The notes under the pieces were generated by a model. It was given only the letters and a program-made list of their open reading frames with translations, searched no databases and had not been told where the DNA came from. From an uncultured bacterium (GTDB taxonomy: Bacteria > Pseudomonadota > Alphaproteobacteria > Sphingomonadales > Sphingomonadaceae): 33,533 bases of DNA. The DNA lies in NCBI GenBank assembly GCA_903884945.1, contig CAISGR010000183.1, forward strand, positions 1 to 33,533, written 5' to 3'. The position numbers were made by a program, and so were the translations under genes. This document shows, piece by piece, positions 27,184 through 33,533 of this stretch (position 1 is the first letter of the stretch; each line of letters starts with the position of its first letter).

Positions 27184-28560
27184 TCAGCGATATTCGATCA
27201 CCGCATCGCGGCGCAGATCGCGTAGCACGCCCTGGGCGCGCAGATTCACGCGCTGCTGCTCAATGCGGGTCTGGACCTGTTCCGCCTGCGGCAAGCCGCC
27301 GGCGGGAGGATCGTCGCGGCCGCACAGCACGAGCGAGCGAACACCTTCGGTCGGCGATCCGAACCACGGCGTCGCTTCGCCGACCTGCATCTTCAGCACC
27401 ATATCCTGGAGCTTCGGGGGCAGGACACGCACCTGCACCGACGCATTGTCCACGACCTCGGCATTCAGATCGGCGGCAACCTTCGCCACCGCACCGCACC
27501 CGCGCATCGCGCGCGTGGCGGTCTCGAGCTCTGCCACCTTGGAGGTCGCTGCCGCCTGGGTCATTCCGGGCGGGAAGCGGACGGTCAGCTGCTTGAGCGT
27601 CAACGTCGCGTCGCGCGGATCAGCCATCAGCACCTGGCGCTTGTCGACCAGATAGAGGATCGAGAAGCCGCCCGGAACCTCGATCGGGCCGGCGATCTCG
27701 CCGACTTCCATTTTCTTGGCGGCCTCGGCAAGGCTGTCCGGCAGGTAGCTGAGCTGCGCCGTGCCGACCCAGTCGAGATCGCCGCCGGTGGAGCGTGTCG
27801 TCGCCTCGGAGAATTGCGCGTAATATTCGAAGGGCTTGGCTCCCTTCTGGATGTCCTGGATCATCTGGCGCATATTGTCGAAGACCTGCTGCGCGCGATC
27901 CGGCCCCGCGGACAGATAGATTTCTTTCAGATGATATTCGTTGGTGCCCTGCGCCGCCTTGAGCCGGTCGATGATGCCCTTCACCTCCTCGTCGCTCACA
28001 TTGACGAACGGCTCCACCTTGCGGCGGAGATAGCGGTTCCAGGCAAGGTCAGCTTCGATCTGCCGGCGCAGCGAACGCTCGGATGACCCGACGCTGCGCA
28101 GATAGGCGCGCATTTCCGCCTCGGTCTTGTTGAACTGCTGCGATACCCGCGAGAAGCTCTGGTTGATTTCGTCCGAGGCGACGGTCACCTCCGCGGTCTT
28201 GGCCTGCTGGATCTGCAGTGTCTCATCGATCAGGCTGCGCAGCACCTGGAGGCGAAGCCGGTCATGCTCTTCCGGGTTCAGCTTGAGCTGGTTGGCCGCG
28301 ATGATCAGGTTGACCCGCTGATCGACGTCGGTGCCGGTGATCACCGTTTCGTTGACGATCGCGGTCGGCTTGCGAACGTTCGGATCAAGTTTGCCGAAAA
28401 TCTGCAGATTCTTCGGAATGTCCAGCCCAACCGTCGGAACGCTGTCGTCGCCGACCGTCTGCGCAGGCACGCCGCTCGTCGCAAGGACGATCGCCAGCAG
28501 TCCGGAACTTGCCAGAACGATTCGGCGCCCGATGCCGCGTTCGTTTTTCTTCGAAATCAT
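27184..28560 (-). CDS. surA: SurA-like periplasmic chaperone/peptidyl-prolyl isomerase
   Basis: 458 residues. A signal peptide (about 1-33, basic N-terminus MISKKNERGIGRR then a hydrophobic stretch ending near VPAQ) leads to the periplasm. A SurA_N chaperone domain (about 55-175; VNETVITGTDVDQRVNLI, LRSLIDETLQIQQAK) precedes one clear parvulin domain (about 210-310: YHLKEIYLS, STGGDLDWVG, GPIEVPGGFSILYLVDKR). A weaker parvulin-like segment follows (about 320-430) and lacks the usual GGDLG core; it has two cysteines (RGCGAV, LVLCGRD) that could pair. SurA escorts outer-membrane proteins including LptD, encoded just upstream (70-base gap). Start 28560 was chosen for the signal peptide. Confidence 0.9.
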   Translation of the reverse strand: MISKKNERGIGRRIVLASSGLLAIVLATSGVPAQTVGDDSVPTVGLDIPKNLQIFGKLDPNVRKPTAIVNETVITGTDVDQRVNLIIAANQLKLNPEEHDRLRLQVLRSLIDETLQIQQAKTAEVTVASDEINQSFSRVSQQFNKTEAEMRAYLRSVGSSERSLRRQIEADLAWNRYLRRKVEPFVNVSDEEVKGIIDRLKAAQGTNEYHLKEIYLSAGPDRAQQVFDNMRQMIQDIQKGAKPFEYYAQFSEATTRSTGGDLDWVGTAQLSYLPDSLAEAAKKMEVGEIAGPIEVPGGFSILYLVDKRQVLMADPRDATLTLKQLTVRFPPGMTQAAATSKVAELETATRAMRGCGAVAKVAADLNAEVVDNASVQVRVLPPKLQDMVLKMQVGEATPWFGSPTEGVRSLVLCGRDDPPAGGLPQAEQVQTRIEQQRVNLRAQGVLRDLRRDAVIEYR

Positions 28561-28630
28561 CACGTTCTTTAAAATCCCATCCCGCGCCACTGGCGACTTG
28601 GCATATCTTCTACTTAAGCTGAACAAGCGC

Positions 28631-30871
28631 TTAGCGTCCCAGATTCTTGAAGGCCAGCGACAAGAGGAAGCTGTTGCCGCTGCGCGCGTCACCCGTATCC
28701 TGGTAGGTGCGCCGCCACGTCAGCCCCAGCTTCAGGCAATCGTCCTCATAGGACAGACCGATGCGATGCCGCACCGGGGAAAAGCCGTCGGCCACCGACA
28801 GCGGATCCTCGTTGCGATCGGTCAGATCGATCACCGTCGATCCCCATAGCGACCAGAAGCGGGCGAACTGCACGCGACCCGCCACGCGGGCTTCCTCGCG
28901 ATCCTGCAGATCCTCCAGCGTCGGGTCGATGTTGCGGTTGAGGCGCAGATAACCCAGCAGCACATAAGTGCTGCGCGAGCCGATCGTCGCATCGACCTCG
29001 TTGCGCCGTATCGCCAGGTTGTCCTTGTCGAGCCGATAGCGGTGCGTGATCGACACGAAATCCCTGAACCGGACCTCGGTGCGGCCGACGATATCGGAGG
29101 TGCGGTCGCTCAGGCCGGTGCCGCTGGGAAACAGGGCAGGGCGGCTGTTGAGCCGATAGCTCTGCCCGACTGTCGCGTTGAGGGTGAATCCGGGCAGGTC
29201 GACCGCCCAGTCCACGCCATAGGTGAACCGGGTGGAATCCTCGAAGCGATCGTATCCGGCGAAGCGGTTGAGAGCGAACAGGTTCGAATCCTCGAGATCC
29301 ACCGACCGCGCGTCCTCGTTCGGCACGCCCAGATTCTCCGTCGGCGGCGACGCGACGATCTGGAAGCGCGGGGTCAGCCGCTGCGTGCCGCTCAGGAAGG
29401 AACCGATAAAGGGCCATTTGACGTCGATTGCCAGGGCGCCGATCGCCCGCGCATGGATTCCCTCGTCGCCGCGATAGCTCGCGATCGTGGTCGCGACGGT
29501 ATCATTGGCGTTGTACACGTCGCCACGCGCATAGGCCGTGAAGGTGACTTCCTGACCGAACGGCGTGAGCTTGCGCAGGTCCCAGCGCGCACTGGCAAAG
29601 GCACGCTGCGTGTCCTGGCCACCGGTGCGGGTAATCGCCAGGGTGTTGACCTCGAACTCGAACTTGCCGCCGATCAGGCCATCATTCATGCGCCGGCGAT
29701 AATCGATTTCCGGCAATGCGATCGGTTGCAGGCCCTGGCGATCATTGACCCGCAGCGTCTGGACCGCCCAGCCGTTGATCGAAAAATAGCTGTCCGCGTC
29801 GATATGCTCGAGATTGACGTTCGTGCGCAGCCGGTCGTCGTTGGAAATGTCATAGCGACGGAGGAAGGTGCGGTCCGTGGTGAGGCGCAGTGAACCGCTC
29901 AGCGTCCAGTCCGAGCCAAGCTGGTACCGCCCGGCAGCGTCGATATAGCCGCGGAATGCCTGCTCGGTGCTCGTCGGGGTCGACGTCAGCAAATCGTCGC
30001 TGCGCCGGCTGACCGTCGCATACCCCCCGACCCGGAACGCCCCCTTGCTGTCGAGCGAGGCATAGTCCGCCTGCAGCATCGGCAGGACGCTGCTGAAAAT
30101 ATGCGGCGTGACGGTCAGCGCGCGGTTGGGGGCGAGCGAGAAGAAATAGGGCTGGGCGAATTCGAAGCCATTCACCCCATTGTACCGGAAGCTGGGGCTC
30201 AGCAGGCCGCTGTCGCTCTCGCCACCGGCCGGATGCGAGAAGGCGGGGAGCGGAACGGTCGGCAAGCCGAACAGGTTGATGCGCGCGCCGGTATAGTAGA
30301 TCCGGTTCCTGTCGGGGCGATACACCACTTTCACGGCGGTGATCTTCCACGAGGGCTCTTTTGGACATCCCTTGGAATTGGTGACGCCGCACGGGGTATA
30401 GGCGGCGTCATCGAGCGTGACGGTTTCGTCCAGGGCCCGCGTTCCGCGCCGTGCCGCCAGGCGTCCACCGCGCTCGAGCACGACCAGCATGTTGTCGACC
30501 ACGCCGTCCTTCAGCGAATCGGTCAGCTCGATCGAATCGCCATAGGCGGTGTCCCCGCCCGGATTGACCACCACGATGCTGCCCGTCGCGACGACCTTGC
30601 CGGTCTTGCGATTCCACACGACCTTGTCGGCGCGCAGCCGATCGCCGGCGCGCGACATATGGACGTCGCCGCTCGCGACCACGGTGTCGTCATCGATGTC
30701 ATACTCCAGCGATCCGGCGCTGAACTGCACCTGCTCGTCGCTCGCAGCCGTGGTTTCGACCGGGGGCGGCAGCGGGGTGGCAGGGACCTGGAGATCCTGC
30801 GCATGCGCCGCGGTGCCCAGGCACAGCAGGATGGGGAGGGCGCAGGATGAAAGGAAATCGGAACGCTTCAC
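28631..30871 (-). CDS. lptD: LPS-assembly protein LptD
   Basis: 746 residues. LptD is the outer-membrane β-barrel that inserts lipopolysaccharide (in sphingomonads possibly glycosphingolipid, if it is exported this way) with LptE. A signal peptide (cleavage AHA-QD near 24/25) is followed by an OstA/LptA-like β-jellyroll domain (about 46-150: VQFSAGSLEYDIDDDTVVASGDVHM...) and a long β-barrel with alternating strands ending FLLSLAFKNLGR. The mature protein has three cysteines, 161, 169 and 712, so only one C-terminal cysteine where E. coli has a pair. Start GTG at 30871 gives a clean signal peptide; a second in-frame GTG at 30895 adds eight residues. It is divergent from pepA and first in the lptD-surA-pdxA-rsmA run. 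Confidence 0.95.
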   Translation of the reverse strand: MKRSDFLSSCALPILLCLGTAAHAQDLQVPATPLPPPVETTAASDEQVQFSAGSLEYDIDDDTVVASGDVHMSRAGDRLRADKVVWNRKTGKVVATGSIVVVNPGGDTAYGDSIELTDSLKDGVVDNMLVVLERGGRLAARRGTRALDETVTLDDAAYTPCGVTNSKGCPKEPSWKITAVKVVYRPDRNRIYYTGARINLFGLPTVPLPAFSHPAGGESDSGLLSPSFRYNGVNGFEFAQPYFFSLAPNRALTVTPHIFSSVLPMLQADYASLDSKGAFRVGGYATVSRRSDDLLTSTPTSTEQAFRGYIDAAGRYQLGSDWTLSGSLRLTTDRTFLRRYDISNDDRLRTNVNLEHIDADSYFSINGWAVQTLRVNDRQGLQPIALPEIDYRRRMNDGLIGGKFEFEVNTLAITRTGGQDTQRAFASARWDLRKLTPFGQEVTFTAYARGDVYNANDTVATTIASYRGDEGIHARAIGALAIDVKWPFIGSFLSGTQRLTPRFQIVASPPTENLGVPNEDARSVDLEDSNLFALNRFAGYDRFEDSTRFTYGVDWAVDLPGFTLNATVGQSYRLNSRPALFPSGTGLSDRTSDIVGRTEVRFRDFVSITHRYRLDKDNLAIRRNEVDATIGSRSTYVLLGYLRLNRNIDPTLEDLQDREEARVAGRVQFARFWSLWGSTVIDLTDRNEDPLSVADGFSPVRHRIGLSYEDDCLKLGLTWRRTYQDTGDARSGNSFLLSLAFKNLGR

Positions 30872-30921
30872 GTTGGAAAAAACACTCCCAAGCACGCCGG
30901 ATGCGGTCGCGATGAAGCCGC

Positions 30922-30950
30922 CCTATCGCACCGGGCGGGCCGCGCTGCAA
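30922..30950 (-). promoter_or_regulatory. Predicted lptD promoter
   Basis: On the minus strand, TTGCAG (complement of 30945-30950), a 17-base spacer, and GATAGG (complement of 30922-30927). The predicted start near 30914 leaves about 40 bases before the GTG at 30871. It is back-to-back with the pepA promoter, with 13 bases between the -35 boxes. Confidence 0.35.
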
Positions 30951-30963
30951 TCGCGCGCGTACT

Positions 30964-30991
30964 TTGCCAGCGCGGTACGGCTGGCCTAGAG
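30964..30991 (+). promoter_or_regulatory. Predicted pepA promoter
   Basis: TTGCCA at 30964-30969, 16-base spacer, CTAGAG at 30986-30991. The predicted start near 30998 gives a leader of about 34 bases with GAGGA at 31022-31026, five bases before the ATG. Confidence 0.5.
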
Positions 30992-31031
30992 GTCTCCGAC
31001 TCAAGCGAGACAAGACGAACCGAGGATATCC

Positions 31032-32498
31032 ATGAAGATCAGTTTTTCCACTGCCGCCCCCGCCACCACGCTGGCGCTTCCCGTGGAGAAGGATGGTCTC
31101 GACCGGGTCGCGACCGTCGAAATCGAATCGGACGCGCTGCGTGTCGTGATCGCCGCTGCCCGGGCAAACCGGTTCGAAGGAGAAGCGGGCGCTATTGCTG
31201 AAGCGTTCGTCCCGGAGGGGGACGGCGTCCGCCGTGTCCTGCTGGTCGGCGCCGGCAGCGGCAGCGAGCCTGATTACGAGCGGGCCGGCGGCGCGCTGAC
31301 CGCGCGGCTGCTTACCTCGGGGGTCGAATCGGTCGCGGTCGATTTCGGCTCGGCCGGCGCCACGCCGAAGGCGGTTGCGCGCTTCGCCGCCGCCGCCGCG
31401 CAACGCAGCTGGCGCCACGACGTCTATCGCACCAAATTGCCCGAGAAATCGAAGCCCACCCTGACCTCGATCATCCTGCTCAACGCGCCGGACGGCAGCG
31501 AAGCTGCCTGGGCGCCGCAAAAGGCGCTGACCGAGGGGCTGGAGCTCACCCGCACGCTGGTCGCCGAGCCGCCCAACGTGATCTACCCCGAAACCTTCGT
31601 TGCCAGGGTTCTCGCCGAAATCGACGGTCTCGGCCTCGAAGTCACCGTGCTCGGCGAGACCGAGATGCGCGAACTCGGCATGGGCGCCCTCCTCGGCGTC
31701 AGCCAGGGCTCGGCACGCGATGCCCGGCTGCTCGCGCTCAAATGGAGCGGCGCGGGGGCGGGCCATCCCTCGCTGGCGCTGGTCGGCAAGGGCGTGACGT
31801 TCGATACCGGCGGCATCTCGCTGAAGCCCGGCGCCGGCATGGAGGACATGAAGTGGGATATGGGCGGTGCCGGCGCCGTCGTCGGCACGATGAAGGCGCT
31901 GGCCGCGCGCAAGGCGAAGGCCAATGTCATTGGCGTGTGCGGGCTGGTCGAGAACATGCCGGACGGCAATGCCATTCGCCCCGGTGACGTGCTGACCTCG
32001 ATGTCGGGTCAGACGATCGAGGTGCTGAACACCGACGCGGAGGGCCGGCTGGTGCTGTGCGACGCGCTCACCTGGGTGCAGCGGATGCATCACCCGAGGA
32101 CGATCATCGACCTCGCGACTCTCACCGGCGCCATGATCATCAGCCTCGGCAACGAGCATGGTGGTTGCTTCGCCAATGACGATTCGCTCGCGGAGCAGCT
32201 GCTTGCGGCAGGCAAGGCCTCGGGCGACCTGCTGTGGCGCTTCCCGCTGTCGGACGCCTATAACAAGCTGATCGACTCCCCGATCGCCGACATGAAGAAT
32301 GTCGGCCCGCGCGGAGCCGGTTCGATCACCGCGGCGCAGTTCCTGCAGCGCTATATCGACCCCGGCGTGCGCTGGGCGCACCTCGACATTGCCGGCATGG
32401 TATGGGCGGACAAGCCCGGGACGACGTGGGACAAGGGCGCGACCGGGTACGGCGTGCGCCTGCTCGACCGGTTCGTGGCGGACAATTTCGAGGGCTGA
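31032..32498 (+). CDS. pepA: Leucyl aminopeptidase (M17)
   Basis: 488 residues. This is a cytoplasmic, two-metal aminopeptidase that releases N-terminal residues and forms hexamers. The N-terminal macro-like domain covers about 1-165. The catalytic domain has Lys253 and Asp258 (VGKGVTFDTGGISLKP), Asp276 (KWDMGGAG) and the signature NTDAEGRL at 333-340 with Asp335, Glu337 and Arg339. The start has a good Shine-Dalgarno and a recognisable promoter. PepA can also bind DNA in E. coli; no evidence for that is visible here. It is followed by holC after 83 bases, the pepA-holC order being widespread. Confidence 0.97.
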   Translation: MKISFSTAAPATTLALPVEKDGLDRVATVEIESDALRVVIAAARANRFEGEAGAIAEAFVPEGDGVRRVLLVGAGSGSEPDYERAGGALTARLLTSGVESVAVDFGSAGATPKAVARFAAAAAQRSWRHDVYRTKLPEKSKPTLTSIILLNAPDGSEAAWAPQKALTEGLELTRTLVAEPPNVIYPETFVARVLAEIDGLGLEVTVLGETEMRELGMGALLGVSQGSARDARLLALKWSGAGAGHPSLALVGKGVTFDTGGISLKPGAGMEDMKWDMGGAGAVVGTMKALAARKAKANVIGVCGLVENMPDGNAIRPGDVLTSMSGQTIEVLNTDAEGRLVLCDALTWVQRMHHPRTIIDLATLTGAMIISLGNEHGGCFANDDSLAEQLLAAGKASGDLLWRFPLSDAYNKLIDSPIADMKNVGPRGAGSITAAQFLQRYIDPGVRWAHLDIAGMVWADKPGTTWDKGATGYGVRLLDRFVADNFEG

Positions 32499-32511
32499 GC
32501 GGCACGATCGC

Positions 32512-32549
32512 TGGAGAGTTTTTGCGCAAGGTGGCCGCGAAGCTCTCCA
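32512..32549 (+). other. Inverted repeat between pepA and holC
   Basis: TGGAGAG (32512-32518) pairs with CTCTCCA (32543-32549) around a 24-base loop that contains the perfect palindrome TTGCGCAA (32522-32529). A T-run (32519-32523) sits at the base of the left arm, not after the right arm, so it is not a classical terminator for pepA. Confidence 0.25.
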
Positions 32550-32581
32550 CCGTTCCACAGGCCAGGACGAGCTTATACCGA

Positions 32582-33022
32582 ATGCAGGTCGACTTTTATC
32601 ATCTGACGGCACAACCGCTCGACCGCGTCCTGCCGCGGATCGCCGAGCGCGTGGTCGAGACGGGCGGGCGCCTGTTGATCGTCGCGGAGAGCGAGGGGCA
32701 ACGGGCCGATCTCGACAAATTGCTGTGGACCTACGCACCCGAGAGCTTTCTCGCCCATGCCAGGGCTGGCGGCGACCATGACGAAGCCCAGCCCATCCTG
32801 ATCGACGAATCGGTCCGCGCAACCAACGGAGCCCGCCATATCGCGATCGCTGACGGCATGTGGCGGGAGGATGCCCTTTCGTTCGACCGGGCCTTTCACT
32901 TCTTCGACGAAGAGCGAATCGTCGAGGCACGGGCCGCCTGGAAGGCGCTGGCCGATCGCGACGGCGTGGAACGCCGCTACTGGAAACAGGGCGAAGCCGG
33001 ACGCTGGGAGCAGGCTGCCTGA
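32582..33022 (+). CDS. holC: DNA polymerase III subunit chi
   Basis: 146 residues. Chi links the clamp loader to single-stranded-DNA-binding protein. The N-terminus [50 protein letters not shown] and a late [21 protein letters not shown] follow the HolC family order. Length is near E. coli chi (147). The start at 32582 is the family start; the frame upstream is non-coding. No clear Shine-Dalgarno is present (AGCTTATACCGA-ATG). holD (psi) is not in the window, as usual outside gammaproteobacteria. Confidence 0.92.
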   Translation: MQVDFYHLTAQPLDRVLPRIAERVVETGGRLLIVAESEGQRADLDKLLWTYAPESFLAHARAGGDHDEAQPILIDESVRATNGARHIAIADGMWREDALSFDRAFHFFDEERIVEARAAWKALADRDGVERRYWKQGEAGRWEQAA

Positions 33023-33035
33023 AGACCCGCCGGAC

Positions 33036-33063
33036 TTGCATCTCGGCCCGCGCCCGCCTAGGG
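33036..33063 (+). promoter_or_regulatory. Predicted ndk promoter
   Basis: TTGCAT at 33036-33041, 16-base spacer, CTAGGG at 33058-33063, 14 bases after the holC stop. The predicted start near 33070 gives a leader of about 40 bases with AGGAG at 33094-33098. Confidence 0.45.
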
Positions 33064-33110
33064 GACCCGCGACTTTTCAGCCCTTTCAAATACAGGAGCC
33101 CGTGACCGTC

Positions 33111-33533
<423 letters not shown>

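Overview
The window is a gene-dense, high-GC stretch of chromosome from an alphaproteobacterium, most likely a sphingomonad (Sphingomonas or a close relative). The assignment rests on family content and gene order: the chvI-chvG-short hprK-rapZ-EIIA(Man)-HPr block beside pckA, the lptD-surA-pdxA-rsmA run, and a pepA-holC-ndk run. It is inferred by eye, without any search. There are 35 coding regions. The first is cut by the left edge, and ndk ends on the last base. I see no rRNA, tRNA, CRISPR array, insertion sequence or prophage. No gene-free stretch exceeds 300 bases; the longest is about 210 (9509-9720).

Layout. 1-4.94 kb (+): tail of an N-formylglutamate amidohydrolase-like gene, ilvD, a small lipoprotein, the NAD(P)HX repair gene nnr and an Fe-S RNA m5U methyltransferase, mostly overlapping. 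4.95-9.5 kb: truA and fmt (-), recR and def (+), fhs (-). This block includes a formate loop: Fhs fixes formate as 10-formyl-THF, Fmt uses it on initiator tRNA, and Def releases formate again. 9.7-11.1 kb: rmuC (+). 11.2-17.1 kb (-): the two-component pair ChvI/ChvG, HPr kinase, RapZ, an EIIA(Man) protein, HPr, a SpoU-type RNA methyltransferase and a secreted META-domain protein. 17.25-18.86 kb (+): pckA, divergent from chvI. 18.9-20.5 kb (+): three less conserved genes (unknown family, small Gly/Leu-rich protein, 2OG-Fe(II) oxygenase-like protein), the only accessory-looking part. 20.5-21.9 kb (-): NfeD and SPFH membrane proteins. 22.1-25.3 kb (+): guaB, an RsmB-type m5C methyltransferase and a periplasmic TPR protein. 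25.4-30.9 kb (-): lptD-surA-pdxA-rsmA. 31.0-33.5 kb (+): pepA, holC, ndk.

Most of this is housekeeping sequence, and I found no clear new multi-gene system. The most interesting signals are regulatory. (1) A recurring promoter pattern, TTGnnn-N15-17-CTAnnn (with ATAGGT or GATAGG variants), places the predicted transcription start on or next to the ATG of recR, def and fhs, none of which has a Shine-Dalgarno sequence. (2) Five copies of the pentamer ATGCG/CGCAT lie in 45 bases just upstream of pckA. (3) A perfect 14-bp hairpin encloses the start codon of the gene after pckA.
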